A DNA stretch of 64,000 nt, taken from assembly GCA_019188255.1 (NCBI GenBank), contig JAETXT010000012.1, positions 2,170,001-2,234,000 on the forward strand, in the 5' to 3' direction. The notes beneath the pieces are model-generated. The model did not search any database. It was not told the DNA's origin and worked only from the letters and a program-made list of their open reading frames with translations. The position numbers and the translations under genes were made by a program. This DNA comes from Verticillium longisporum (taxonomy: Eukaryota; Ascomycota; Sordariomycetes; Glomerellales; Plectosphaerellaceae). Shown one piece after another: positions 22,910-36,673 of the stretch. Position 1 is the first letter of the stretch. Each line of letters begins with the position of its first letter.

Positions 22910-25900
22910 GGCAGGGATGAGTCCTTGCGTATGGGGGGTCCTGGAGCTCGCAACCCGTTTTCGTTCCCGGCGACAAGTACCGGAAGATTAGAGTCCAAGA
23001 CTGTCCACATATTCTGCAGAGTCAAGGTAGAAACATTGATGAGGTATCGATGACCATAAAACGAGCATCAGAAATACAGGAAGGGGTATCCCTGCTCGAA
23101 CCATCGTGATGCGCACCAGGTCTTTCATGACCTTCCTCTTGAAGATACTCGCGCCTTGGAAGCGTCCAGAGGAGCCAGGAGGACCCCGATCAAAGCCTCG
23201 TAGGAGACTCGCCACCTCCCAGGAACAGCACTGCACCACACTGTGCAGTACAGTAGCATGGCGATTCGCGAACGACGCTGATGATGGGTGGCCAACCCCA
23301 AAACGTCCTCCCGTATGTTGGCGACGAACCCAGGACAAGCTTGGACACTCCACTTACAGAGGCATGGTGCCGGTCGGAGAAAATCCCCAGATTCGATGCA
23401 ACTCTGCCCTTCCCCCTCTCGGTAGCTATCCGCCGCCTCCTTACTGTACAAGAGATGGGGGAGATGGCCTCACATAGGGCCAGGAAAGGGAGCCGCCGTT
23501 GTCTGGGATCAGGGCATAGACTTGCGGGCCTGACCCTGTCTCGTCGGCCGCGGAAGTTGTCGCCGTCTGGCCAAGATCACCTCGAACCTAAGCCCTGCTG
23601 TACTTTAGACGCACGCAGCGTCCTTTCTTCTGGGGGCAGGTCCCCCTCGTATGCGGCAGTTGGGCCACTGCTTGGTGATATGACATGGCATGCAGGAGAC
23701 GACAACTGGTGCTGAGCCGCCAGTCGCATCTCTGCAAAGTGTGATGGGCCCCCGGCCCGCTTGCATTCAGGGCAAAATACCAAGGAGTGCGGCCGGTATG
23801 ACTCTGGACATGCAAACGCCGCTGTTTCCCTCCCATCCTCGCTTATCTATGGTAATCTTCCGACGCTGTTGAGAGGAACTGGAGCGTTGAGCCGAAGAGC
23901 AGTGTCGTTCCTTGAGTTCTCCAGCCGGGAATTCGTCACGCAGCGACTCGGGTCTTGAAGCGATCCCCAAGACTGTTTCGTCGGCTGCCCAAACCAAGAC
24001 ACGATACGGCTAAACTACCGAGCGCAGGACCACTGAGCCATGTGTCAGTGAGACAAAAGGCCACGAGGCGTGCTTGGAGAACCACAACAAGGAAGGCAGC
24101 CGGGCCCTGCAAAGCCCCCAGCAAAAACTCACTTCTATACCGACACCATCTAATGCCCACATGTGAAGACACGCCAGCCCAGCATCTGCGCCATCATAAT
24201 AACGAGCTCGCTATCAGAGGGGGTACGGCCTGTCTGCCCGACAATCAAGCGTAGCATTCCAAAAGCTTCGCCTTCGGACAGGTATACCGTCGACCTGAGG
24301 CTATGGATCTTTGTGAGCAACGGAGAGCGACCTGAGACTGAAGATGCTCCTTTCTGCCAAGGCTGATCGATGATGCAAGGGCAGTCTACGCTCTGTGCAC
24401 CGAGTCACCTTTGCCGCACGCAGCTCTCGATCAGGTTGCATGCACAATTGGTGTATACACTAGCATGCATCGAGGTTGCGAGCCACCCGATGACGAGCCA
24501 GCCTCCAGTCTTCCTTTCCTTGAGCAGTGATTTGCATACATGAGCTTACAGGCACACCACCGTAAGTAAACCCACTAGCCTAGGAGATGAGGAGAACGAT
24601 AGAATGAGAGAGGAAAGGGCGGACAGGAAGGCTTGGATGCGCCCATGTGCGGCGGACTTCACTCCTTGGGAGAAGAGAAGTACCTTCACGAGGTAGGGCA
24701 AGATGTCATGAACCCCGTGTTGATGTCGCTCTCCCGATGTGGTCCTCAGAATGCCACGGGGCTCGCCCGGGCTGGTTCTGGGCCATCATATGATGCAACT
24801 CGATCACTAAAGTTGTTTCATTCTGCATAATTCATCAGACGCCTAGCTCTATCACCATAGGAAGTGGGAGATGTCACCGGTCTTGATTCTTCACCGAGGA
24901 AGTTTGGGTACGGTCCGCCTGCCAACCAGCCTCAGAGCATTTGCCGTGGACTTAACACAGCAGCTATAGCCTTGAAACAACCAGGTCCACAACAGCATTT
25001 TATTGAGCCAACCAGGGGTATCGAGACCTTGGAATTAGGCGCGTTGGAGGAATCAAAAGCCCACCGGGCCTGAACTCTGAAAGGGGTGAGCTAGTTACTA
25101 GTGTACCAAAGTTTGGCAGCCAAACAATGCATCCTGTGTGTGGCTGGTTGACAGGTCGAACGAATCAAGGTGTGCAGCCATTACGGAGGCCATCCCATTT
25201 TGGCGGGCTGCCACACACAGACAACAGCCCAGAGAATCAAACAAGGAGTGAAGGCCTGGAACAATAGCAGCTTGGGGGGCGGCTCTCCCTGTAACGGCTC
25301 GGCCGAGCAGTAGCCGCACTTGGGGCTTGATGTCTGCAGGTAGAAACCCAAAGTCTGGCAGGTTTCGCTGAGTCCTGGCGAATCTGTATGGGTGAGATCT
25401 CATATAATTGATATCTTCAGGCTAAACTGTCGACAGCGGCACATTAGTTATGTGAACATGCTTGGGCGCCGCCTCTGCGAAAGTGGCTGGGATAGCCGAA
25501 CAGCCCACCCCCGGTCACACGTAAATCTAGAAGAGTCTTTGCGCCGCATCAGAAAGGAAGGCGTTTGGTTGATGATCCCCAAATGGGGAGGACCGAACAA
25601 GATTGGCATTGGGTCAGTCATGGCCAATATCGATGCGTGAATTTTGACAGCAGCTGTCGAGGCCATTTGCAACATGTGCTATCGCATGCGCCAAAGCAAT
25701 GCCAGCCATACCTTCATCTCGCAGTTGAAGCCCTATCAGAAACCTCCGAAGTAGATCGTCATGCAGGCCCCGGGCGACCGCCTGACTATTGCAGCTTTGG
25801 CAACGGACCATTGCCTGGTGTGGAAATGACTCGGTCCTGCTTCTGAACTTGGACAACATTGCGCATTGTAAGGCGATTCTGACGACGTGATCTCCGGTTG

Positions 25901-27395
25901 CCGAGATATTTAGGCAATCGCAACCTTGTGTCTTGTGATGGTTCGGCCGAGTCTAGCATTTGGCAGGAAAACTGGGCTACAGGGATCATGACGATCTGTC
26001 CTACCATCGCGATGGTCAAGACAAAAGGCACGTGTTGGTAGGTAGCAGCGTGGGATGACGAGGTGGTCTGCCAGGCATGGAAACCACGATCTTATCAGAC
26101 CAGCCTCTTAAAGGCCAGTGATGTTTGTTCCCTTGGTCCGCAGTAGAATCCATGGGGTGTGTTGACCCACACCCGCTTGCCGATCTCGCTGAAAGGGTCA
26201 GATTAGCATTGGCATATTGTTTTTCTACTTACCGTCGCGTCTCTCAATTGTTTTTTTCACGACATATGCGAACTGTGAGCAGCTGGCGCCCGCCCTGAGC
26301 GCGACAGCGTCCATGAACCAAGCTCGCGGCCGCTTGGACCACTGGGTCCGCTCGCGTCGTTGATCAACGCCATGTCCTCTGACGCTATGGCTGAGTCAAC
26401 TCTGACAAGTTGCCCATCAGTCCATTCGCGTGCAAGGAAAACAAGCTAAGATCACCACCCGTAATCCCAGCACGAACCTGGAGGTGGGGCCCATTCAAGG
26501 GGTGCTGCCAGGAACCTGGTGTTCAATCCCCAGAGGACGTGATGCATTGACGACAAGCCCTGTAGTCATGATTGCCCTACTTGACACGAGGTGGACAAGA
26601 CGTGGTTCTTAGGGAAGGAGCAACAGGGTTCAAACTCTCAATAAGGCGCTTGTCATCGATAGAAGCGGAGATCGGCGTCCAAAAGGAGTCTGCCGTGCCG
26701 GAGCAGGTACCTAGATAAAAGCTGGGCGGTCAACGAATACAGAATGCTGTTCAGGACCCGGGGAAATGCTCTTCAATATGCCAGGGGGCGGGCCTTCTCG
26801 GCAAGAGCGGTTCGCAGCCGAGGAAACATTGAGGCGCTGTGGTACATTTTGTTTCGGGTTACACCCTCTTGCCATGAAGACTGGGGTTTGAAAGAGTAGG
26901 TTGTTTTGAATCGCATGATTGACAACAGGAACAGCGCTGCTGCGAGGAACAAGCGACGGCTGTCAAAGGGAAGGTCAGTGATACAGCGGTTCTCAACATA
27001 TTTCTCCTTGGAATCCACAGACACTCCACCCGTAGTCTCATTCTTGATTTAGTTCGCCTCTGTTCGAGGGACGAAGAAAGTTAATCAAGCTGGCCGGCCG
27101 CCCGACCTCGCCTGCACAAATCTTGAACAGGTTTATGTGAAAGAGATCAGAAATACATGGCGTTAGTCGCTGCAGGGCGATCCACAGACGATGATGGTAT
27201 CGGGGGGCCCACTTCGCCAGGGGGTGGCTCTCCTGGCTGCTAGGCTATAACGACCTGCAGATATAGCCCACTAGAGCATTTTGTGTGGTCATGGATGCTG
27301 GAGGGATAATTTCGGCCTCGAATCCACAAATGATGCATGGCGGCGAGCAAGGTATTGTCGAGGGCGCCTGATGTTGGCATTGCGGACTGGGCAGC

Positions 27396-28412
27396 TTAAG
27401 TAGGAAGGATGGTCCTGGTGTCAGCGGACACGGATCGGCTGACATTAGAATAAGCGTTGATACTAGTGCATCCGAAATTGGGATGTTTCGATCGTCGTCT
27501 GTCGTGATTGAAACAGTATTTGCCGTTCCCCACAGGCAACGTTTGCTCATCAAGACGGATGCTTTGATAGAGGCAGGACAGGTACAGTGAGCTAGGTGCT
27601 AGAGGACTCGGGTAGGCTGTGTGTAGGGCGAAGGCGGCTCGAGCTGGGGCGCGAACGGGACATCGACCGGGAGCTAGCCATGATGAGCCGGCCGCCTGCG
27701 CGACACGAATAGTCGAATGCCAAGTGCGGATGAAGGAGAGATATGTGGGAGTGCATCCAGTACAGAGATGCAAGATTGTGCAAGAAGACTTCGCGGAACC
27801 GGCAGCCCCCTTGAAGTAGGTATGGAAAGAACAGGAACAGTCTCTCCGTACGAATACTTGGTACTTGCAGTGCGGCAGCGATGTGGGCGCGAAGAGAGGG
27901 TCTGAGAGTTTGACAGGAGCGATGGATGGCTGGGGCTGCTGGGGAACCGGCCTGGTCTGCCTGGGTGGCAGGGCAAGGTGGCCAGAGCCAGGGAGGTCGA
28001 GCGGGCGTTGGAGGGATTCTGCCGGATCGGGATTTGTGCCTGGAAAGCTCTGATCGCCTGGCACACCCGCAAGACCCGTAACGTTCAAGGGACCGGCACA
28101 TGTACCCATCAGACGGGCGGTCTTTGGAGCCTGTGCGCACTGGCGTGTTTGCGGGGCCACTGCCATTGGGCGGATACCTTGCAGTTCTGCGGCCGTTATC
28201 CGTACAAGCCGAGTGATTTCGTCCAGTGGAACTATCGCGCTTTCGCTCTCTGGTTGCAGACTTGGGGGAGGGGAATGCGGCAGGGACGAGACGTCAAGGC
28301 CAAACGGCGAAAAATGTCTGCCAGCGGGCATGGCCATGGCCGCATTCGGGTCGCCGTGGAGAGATATCCATGTCGGATTCGGACGCCGGTGGAGACCAAG
28401 TATTCGAAGCAT
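27396..28412 (-). other. Doubtful 338-codon orphan ORF
   Basis: An uninterrupted minus-strand frame of 338 codons in the gene desert. It is Pro/Ser/Arg-rich and has no domain, signal peptide or membrane helix that I recognise. Other frames over the same stretch are also partly open, suggesting base composition rather than selection. It is listed only because of its length; coding status is unproven. Confidence 0.15.
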
Positions 28413-31400
28413 TGTCGTCGTGGATGACGGAGAGGGGGTGGACCATCCCCACCCCGCCTGTCTTGGAGCTCCGTCGTTGGCCAGTCAGGATTCCTCGCAC
28501 AAACTCACGGGGCTATCAGGCCAGGCTGCGAGGGCAGACCGGGGAAGGTGATGGATGGCGGGCAAGTTTGCATATGCAGGCATCGTGGAGGCGCGGGGCC
28601 CTACGCGGGCAACTCCCAGTTGAGCTGGCCTGTGAAGAATGCATGCGCTGCAAGGTGCTGGGATCAGCCAGGGGCGGGGGCGCTCCAACGAGTTCTGGTC
28701 ACGATGCTGGGCTTTGAGCAGGTTGGAGGTCTGGATCGGCAAGGTGTTGCTAGGTGTGCCGTGTGCAGTGTGCCGTTTGCTGTTGCAGCTTGCGGTGAAC
28801 AGAAGGCAAGTGACGGGACAGGGCTGCCAATATCAAAGGGCTGGACTCGGCTGAATTCATTGTGATGTGAAGAGATGCGGTAAACGTGCAGGCGGGAGAT
28901 GCAAAGGCCGGCGCAGACGCAATGCAGACAAGGTGTCTACTGTAGACAGCAAGAGCAATGGAAACCCACACTGTTCAACCTCTTTCTTGTCTGTAAACAT
29001 GGCAGGTGCATGGCCCGCACGAGTCAACTTACTCTTTCTTCCTTCCGAAATGTCGCGCGCTCCATTCCGAGCTATCGCCTTGCCGACGTGCGCCGGGTTG
29101 TTCTTTCCCCTTCAGACATGCTTCGTATACACCTGGATTAGACGTTCCTGCTATAACCTCTAGCTGCCTGCCTCACCTTATAAGTACCTACCTACCTAAA
29201 CTTACTTACCTTCCGATATACCTGCTGCCACATAATGCCCAACAGGGCTCCGAACGGGGCCTCTGGACCCATCGATTCACTAGCAGGCTCCACCTGACAC
29301 TGTTCCTGACGGGGTTGTCCCCGTTGCACCTTCTCTTCCCTGGTCTTCCCCTCGACCACTGGCTGTAAGTCAGCTGACTCGCCATCAAACAACGCTCATC
29401 TCCCAGAGTTGTGATCCAGGAGCAAGGAGACGGAACGCACAAGCACACAACAGAGAGGCCCTCTGCCACGACATCAGCAACCCCACTTGCTTCTTCCTTT
29501 GCATTTCCTGGGCCCGGTCCCCAATCTTCGAACATGACCCCACCGAAAGTGATCATCACTGTACCGACAAGAAGAGAAAGTCTTGTTGCCTCTCTTCGAA
29601 TATGAGCCTGCGGTTGATATCCATGCAGCACCCAATTACAACTCTCTGCCTGTCGTCTTAGCCGCCCCAGCTCGGCACCCATCAGCAACCAAGGCCCTTC
29701 AAAGCTTGTGCACAGTCTGCCATTTGCGCCATACGGACAGCTTCCATCAATAGGTGGTGGCCCACCTCGCCCACCCTATTGCGTCCCATCCATGTCGGGT
29801 ACATGGCCGCACGACGCCGCACCAGGTCTGGTACACAGAGAGAGGACGCATCATGTACCCTACTCGCTCCGAACCTTACCTTGGTCCCGACGAACACCTA
29901 CGGAATGGAACGCAACCTGGTGGAGTGTCAGGCAACGCGAGAGCTTGCTTGTGGTTACAACTATCCTCCCTCGCCCGGCAGTCTCCGTGCCGTCTTTTTT
30001 CACTTCGTTTCTCATTATGCGCCGCCTGGTAGAGAACCGGCCACAGTCGGACTGGTCGGGGCGATTGACACGGCTCTTTGTCCTTGGCCTCCGCTGGATT
30101 GGTCTGTGTATTACGCCCCCCTCCCCTCTCCCCCATTCCTGCACGACGTGACAGGAACCCTGGTTACTAAAGGCACAGACTACTTACAGCCCGCGCCATT
30201 TGGGCACTTCTCTCCACGAGCCTTCCCTGTCCCCTCCTCCTTTGTGTACCTTGTCTCCAACTCTCATAGCTTTGTCGACTGTCTCGAGATCGTCGCCCCC
30301 TCCCTTCTGATGCCTTCTTTCTGGCCTTCGATTATGACGACTCGAAGCTTCGGCATTTAGAATTGGAACCCAAATCAATCAACCAGCTGCCAGGATGGCC
30401 CGAGATCGGCATCAGTCTCAACTGCCTACTCCAGCCAGCACAGAAAATAGAAGATAGATTCGTCCAATGCAGTCTCGCGGCCCGCTTCCCGCCCCTGGAC
30501 CTGACCATTGGCGTGCACAAGGGCGACGTCAACGCGTGAACGAGGCCAGACTGTCTTCGCGGTACTGACCTTATTCTTCTCGGCGGCTCCTCGCAGTCTG
30601 GCTGTTTTGCCGCATGGCGTGTGTAAATGACTTATATCACCTGTTTTAATGCCGCCTAAACCCCCGCAGGTTGACCGAATTTCTACAGGGGGGTAGGGAA
30701 GTGGTTCTGCTCCAAGTCGCTTCGGCAGACCCCTGGTCTCTAGCAATCTCATGAACCGCTTTCTCCCCCTCCTCGTCTTCCCCTCCCCGTTTTCCAAGAC
30801 GCCCCCTTGGTCGCGAACCTGGTGCGCCCACCTCAACGCATCCGCCTAACGGCTTTCTAGAAATTGCGGGCCGCCTGACTATCAGCGGCCTCGGAGGATT
30901 CTCTCTAATCAGAGCCCTCTTTTGCCTGCTCCCAGTCTAACGTTGGCTATGGGCATGAGAGGGGCGATTTAGGGGGCTTGCCGGCTTGCGGCTTGTCTCT
31001 TTGCAATGCCTCCACCCCCCTCCTTTCCCTCATGCCTCCGTACAATCCTTGCTAGGCCGTTGTCTCCGTCCCTTCATGTTGCCGGAGGTAGACTACACAT
31101 GCACCTCACCCTGGCCCCCAGTACCTTGCGGATACTTGTGAGCTTGGAGCCATCCTTCCCGTCAAGTCTTTTGCGCCTGGGCTTGTGCAAGGGCATTCCG
31201 GCAGAAAGGGGGGGAGGGGGCGAAAGGGACCTACCTACCTGGCTGGGGGCCGTTGAGACCCATGGCAGGGTGTTCTTGTTTCGTTTCCTCCCCGAACACC
31301 CAGAGACGAGGGGAACCCAGAGGGGAGGGGTGGCCAGAAGGGCATGGCAGAGGGAAACGACAGCGCGCCTCTCTGTTCATCCAAGCCCCCCCATCAACAA

Positions 31401-32077
31401 CACCCTTCACACTCATCGATCTGTTTCACTGCCGTGTGCCCTCTGACAGGAATCACGCGTTTTCCCCTCGTTGCTCTCGCGCCATTGTCTCTGCATGCCC
31501 GGGCCCCCATCCATTGCCAGTCAGACTGGAATCCCCACTGGCTCCGTGTCAAGGGCCTGTCCGGGTTTCTTTGCCTGTCCTTCCGGCAAGTATCGACTCG
31601 CCCCAGGTATACCAGACGCTGCCATTCTGTTATTATATGCATTTGCCATAGAAGTGAGCTCGACCTTGGCCTGCTCCCCGGTCTCGCCCCCGTCCTTGTA
31701 TCCACATCCATAGCAGTGCCGAAAGGTTGCGCGAGACCACCCCCCCGTCCCCTCTCCGTCGAACACCTGCCAACTCCTACCCACCAGCTACAAGTATACT
31801 TCTGCAGCCACAACTCGACCCCAGTAGTCAGTCTTCTTTCGACCACCAACCTCACCTTCCATCTTCCAACTTCATACCACTCTGCGCACCATCGCGACTC
31901 CTCCTTCGTTTTTGTCGCCATTCCGTCGCGGGTGCTCTGTATACCATCCTCTTCCACCGGACGACTAGCCTCAAGACGCCTTGCATTGCCTTCGACCTGC
32001 CTTCAGGTTTCCCAGAGCAGCGGCATCTACCCCCTCGCTGGACGGAAAGGCACAAGGCGCCCTGAAGGCATGCTCTA

Positions 32078-34114
32078 ATGTCAGTCACGGCAACTTACCC
32101 CGTTATGGCAGAGTTGAAGGAGCCGGCGCATACCAGTCTTTGGCCCAACTACGGCAGCCCGGTGCAACCAGTTTCGACTCGCTACAACCACAACCTGGAC
32201 TCGGGGCTTGCAGGACACACAACGAACCCGCCCCATCCTCCGCGCGCGCGCAGCAACCATCCTTCGATGGACAATTCCGCATACCCGTACAGTCGCTACC
32301 CTCAGGACGATTCTGATCCCTATGATAGACACCAGCATCCGGGCCTGACCTCACACCAAAGCTACCCCAGCTTGAAGAGGGCTTTCTCCCACACGGAACA
32401 GCCACCATACCAGGAAATCGTCCAGGACCTGCGGGACGACGGGTCTAAACTGACAGTAAACCATGACCACAAACTTTTGTCGTTCAAAAAGGTGCAGGAC
32501 AAGCACACGGTTGTCGATCAGCACGGTCGCATGCAGCAGATGGAACTTTCCGCTCAGCTGCATGGCATGTTCTTCCTATCCGAAATGCCGTCGGGCGCCA
32601 CAGAAGGCTCAGTCTTGCAGCCCGAGTTGACCTGCTACCGACGAAACCTCTTCCAGATTAGCGGTTCCTTGATCACGGCTCGCGGACCGCTGTCTGTTGT
32701 CACCGAGACGGGCGAGACAGTTCCCGTGAGCACTACCGAGGTGACTGTATCTGCGATCGAGTCGGTTGATGGGCACCCGGTCCGCCTCATTGTGATTCCT
32801 TGGAAAACGCCGCCGCCCAACTCGCCCGAGGTGACCCAGGGTCCCGACCAGGAGCCGCCATCGCTTCCCCTCATTCCTTTCCAGGACGAGGGGCCGGATG
32901 CCGACGGCGAGTACGCTGTGTACCCCATTGGCTGGAGACGACTGCAGTTCCGAATGTAAGTGATAGCATGGGAAGGACTTGACAAAGGATGAAACTGATA
33001 GCAGACCAGTGCAACGGCGAACAATGGCAGGCGGAAGGAGCTCCAGCAACACTTTGTCCTACACTTGAAGGTAGTTGGCACTTTGACCAACGGAAACAAG
33101 GTTGTTTTGACCGAGGCGACGACGTCGCCGATTGTCGTGCGGGGACGAAGCCCCCGCAACTTTCAGGCTCGCAAGGAGATTCCACTTCTGGGATCTAGCG
33201 CAGGGTCGCGCGGACAAGCTCTGGTTGAGACTGGACAAGGTATCGTGGCAGGACCTCTGAGCGCTAAGCCAATCGATGTCAAAGCCAGAGGCATCGACAT
33301 GCAGATGCCGCGAGCCGCGTTTACCTTCAGCGGAGGCGGGCCCAAAATGCCGGGTAACCAAATGGGGACCATGAGATCAAAGTATGCGGGCTCCAATATC
33401 ATTCCCTGCCACGAGAAAGCCGAGCTGACAGACTGCCGTAGCTCTTACCCTAACTGGACCTCGCCTGGCCATGTGTCCATGTCCCACATCCCGGTGACTG
33501 GTGCAGGTAGCTACTCTGCTTCACCTTTAACAGCTGAGACTGTAGCACCAGGGCAACAACAATCACAGGCCCGTGCCTCATTCTCGTACGGCCACTCAAC
33601 GACGGCTCCGCCGCCGCTGTCTATACCGACAAGCGCCGACGCTGCACTGAACATACCCCGGTATGTCGACAGCAACCACCGCCCGACCAAGAGCCCGAGA
33701 CATGCGAGCCACCAGTCCGTTCAGAGTGGCAGTTCGATTGCCAACACCGATCCATCTGCAGAGTATCGATACAGCTCATCATATGTGCCATTGCACGGAG
33801 GCAACGCAGGGGAGCTCCCGGCCCCTGGATATGGCGCGGACTCGACGTCGATTCCTCATTCGGCACCACCAAGGGACTACTATCCCCCTTCGACCACTTG
33901 GACGACAACGGCTGGCGAAGCAAATGCGACAGTGGCCTATACCGGCAGCGACAATCGGTCGTACTCGTCTCCGGGCCAGTACAAGAGCACTGCTCCAGCG
34001 GTGCCGGTCAAGAATGAGCAAGGGGCCCCGCCGCCAGGCTCAGGCGCTGTGTACAACGGTCCGCCGCGTGGATCGTTTGACGCGATGAGCCACTACTCGT
34101 GGCATGCCATCTAA
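32078..34114 (+). CDS. vib-1: NDT80/PhoG-like transcription factor, VIB-1/XprG type
   Basis: Exons 32078-32955, 33010-33381 and 33442-34114 encode 640 aa. The Ig-fold NDT80/PhoG DNA-binding domain spans about residues 105-350 and includes SFKKVQDKHTVVDQHGRMQQ, ELTCYRRNLFQISGSL and TANNGRRKELQQHF. Neurospora VIB-1 and Aspergillus XprG of this family activate secreted proteases, respond to carbon and nitrogen starvation and are needed for heterokaryon incompatibility. The tail is Ser/Pro/Gln-rich, as in an activation region. Intron 1 (54 bp) ends at the second of two close AGs (33009); only that one gives the conserved ATANNGRR. Intron 2 (33382-33441) is exactly 60 nt with no stop, so a retained form adding 20 residues is possible. 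A very long upstream region suggests complex control. Confidence 0.9.
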
Positions 34115-36673
34115 CCGGTGCCCATCAACCGAGAGCGCACATGTCGGAAGCGATTGGCGCTTCCACAACGGCCAGTGCAACCCTACATTGAGAGGCACGA
34201 GCCTTCATGATTTGACTTTGTTTTTGGAGTACCACAATCGAACAACTGGAGTTTTGGTGGATTCGGGCCGAAGGGGTGTTCTTTATTGTTTCTCTTTTTT
34301 TTGGGTGGGGGTGGGCTGGGACCGGCAAGTCGGCATTCCACCGGACACGGCGGCGGCGGCGACTGTACGAACACATAATTGCTTTTCGATTCTTTGACAA
34401 AAGGGGGATGATTTTGGATGATGTGATTGGTGTTCCTAGACGTGGTACGTCGTCTGGGGCTGGCGTTCTTTCAAGAAGAGGTGTGTGTGTTGGAATCAGC
34501 GAGGGAGATGGCAGCAAGCGCCTGTGTCATGCCTGTGGGTGAGGCTGTCGGACGATGGGTGGCTTGTTGGCCGAAAGCAACAATGGCGAGAGCGTCTGAC
34601 AGGACGGAAGGGAGAGAAGTCGTGCCGATATGTGGTGGTGGTGGTGGTAGTAGGTAGGCAACTTGGCAGGATAGGCTGTCTAGTTAGTGATAAGGGCACA
34701 AGAGATGAATATCAATGAAGATGAAAATAACAAATACGGAGTTCCTGGGAGTTGTGAGTGAGTTGGCACAGGGGCCAAGTGTAGTTGATATAAAGTAAGC
34801 GCCTCAACCGTGGGCTTGTGGCTGACGGGTCAAGTGAGATGAGGGGGGTCCGGCATGGCTAGCCTCGAGCGATGTGTAACCCAGGTAGAAGGATGGAGCT
34901 GGGGTGGGACAGCAGCAGCCCAAAGAGGGGGCCCGTCGTATGCAAGGGCAAGATACAAGGAGAGTGTGTGAGAGAGGGAGACTTGAGCCGAGGAGGTGGG
35001 TGAGGCGTGAGGGGGCAGAGCCGCAGCGGACGCTGGGCAGGGCAAATCAGCCCAAGGCAGACGAATGACGAAAGACGAACGAGGAGGGGACGTTTGTTTT
35101 AACCCGTCCACGGCCCTGGCTCTCGGGACGCAGGCGATAATTCGTCACCGCCTCATCCATGCTTGTCTGGCTGCATGCCATCCCATCCCATCCCCCACCT
35201 ACTCCATCCCGGGAAAGCTGAAGTGGATGATGAGGGAAACATGGGGGTGGGTTTCGCGTGGTCAGTAAATTCTCCGAGGCGACAGATGAGACAGACTGGG
35301 AGGAGGAGGGGGCGAGGAGAGAGGGTCCTCGGTCGTTGAAGCGACGAGGGGGAGGGGGCCACGCATCGGACTAGGGATTGAGAAAAGGCTAGTCAAGCCA
35401 CCTAAAGGGGGGGGAGGAGAAGAGGATGATGAATTGCTGTTTCCGAGCGGCTGGGACGCGGCGATCATCGGCTGCCAAGGAATGTGGTATCATGGGATCT
35501 CTTGACAGCGTCGTGTTGGACGAGAGGGGAGTAGTGGGTAGTGGATCAACTTCAGCTGCTGCTTCTGGACGACCCTCGAGCTTCCAGGGGGGTTGCAGGG
35601 GAGCAGTCGCTTATGATGCTGAATCATTGGTTGATTTTTTCCTTTTTTTTTTCCTGCCCTTGGGGCATCTCCAATGGTGGGTTCCATCGAGGGTGTTGAA
35701 CAAGGTCCCGTCGGATGAGAGCTTTCCTGTTGCTTTGGATTCTGGGAGGGGTAGCAGTGGTGTTCAGTTGAGGCGCTCGGTTGGGCGCTGGTTTGAGAGG
35801 GGCAGTTCCCAGGGAGCCGTCGAGTGATCCAGTGACGAAGGAGCGTGCTATTTCCAGTGCAGTTAGGTGCCCCTCTTGGGGCCTCGTTGGCAGGCATTGT
35901 AGTGAGGTAGTGCGGTAGTGCGGTAGTGCGGTAGTGCGGTAGTGCGGTAGTGCGGTAGTGCGGTAGTGCGGTAGTGCGGTAGTGCGGTAGTGCGGTAGTG
36001 CGGTAGTGCGGTAGTGCGGTAGTGCGGTAGTGCGGTAGTGTGGTAGTGCGGCGTGGGCGGTCACTATTCTGGTGGAGTCCGGCGATTAGATAAGTCGCTG
36101 GCCCCTTGCCGCTTCCCCAACTCCTTGGGAAACCTGAAAGCAGGCAGAGGCGGCACCAAAGGCTTTTGTTTTGCTTTTTCTTCCTGGAATCCGGAGTCCG
36201 GCCCTACCGATTGCCAATTGCCAACTGCCCACCGCCCACCGCCCTGTGCCCAGCTACCAAACAAGGACGACGCATCCCTCCTCATTTGGACAAGAAGGGA
36301 ACAGCTTGCGACTTTTTCTTGGCGAATGGTTCAGCAGCACTCAACCGTTAACGATAGATCATCCTGACTTGCGGTGCGGTGCGGTGCTAACACGGCTGAA
36401 CCTCGCCCAGTCATCCGTGCACCCAAACTCGGACATCGGACATTGCCTTGAGCACGTTGCGACGACAGGCCTCCAAAAAGCCAATATTGCAACCTCACGA
36501 TCAGAGTAACAGCAGCTTACGACCACACCAGCACTAATACAGGGCCATCCTGGCGTCCCCAAGTCCCCGAGGTCGGCGACTTCCGAGACACAATCTCGCC
36601 GCACTGCAACCACAGGTCATTCAGGACATCCACGTACACCATACGATACCATATCATATTATCAACAGCAATC
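34115..36673. other. 2.6 kb intergenic region with 8-bp minisatellite
   Basis: 3' region of the VIB-1-like gene and promoter of the DUF2011-type gene. The GTAGTGCG array at 35899-36050 is annotated separately. There are no supported ORFs; the array produces an artefactual open frame of Tyr-Arg-Thr repeats on the minus strand. Confidence 0.55.
35899..36050 (+). repeat. GTAGTGCG minisatellite, 19 x 8 bp
   Basis: Nineteen uninterrupted 8-bp units. The first copy reads GTAGTGAG and the eighteenth GTAGTGTG; the other 17 are identical. Total 152 bp. Confidence 0.97.

Larger units (their letters stand above)
22052..32077. other. 10 kb gene desert upstream of the VIB-1-like gene
   Basis: No gene with recognisable domains or joinable exons was found on either strand. 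The middle (about 24-27 kb) is poorer in G+C by eye than the flanking genes and full of short broken ORFs; I could not assign it to a transposon. One long minus-strand ORF (27396-28412) is noted separately as doubtful. From about 31.4 kb to 32.08 kb the plus strand is strongly pyrimidine-rich, consistent with a long leader of the transcription-factor gene. A 12-bp repeat lies at 22874. Confidence 0.55.

Noticed and set aside
35624..36064. Minus-strand protein of Tyr-Arg-Thr repeats
   Set aside because: It is only the translation of the 8-bp minisatellite; an 8-bp unit repeats its codons every 24 bp, giving an artefactual open frame.
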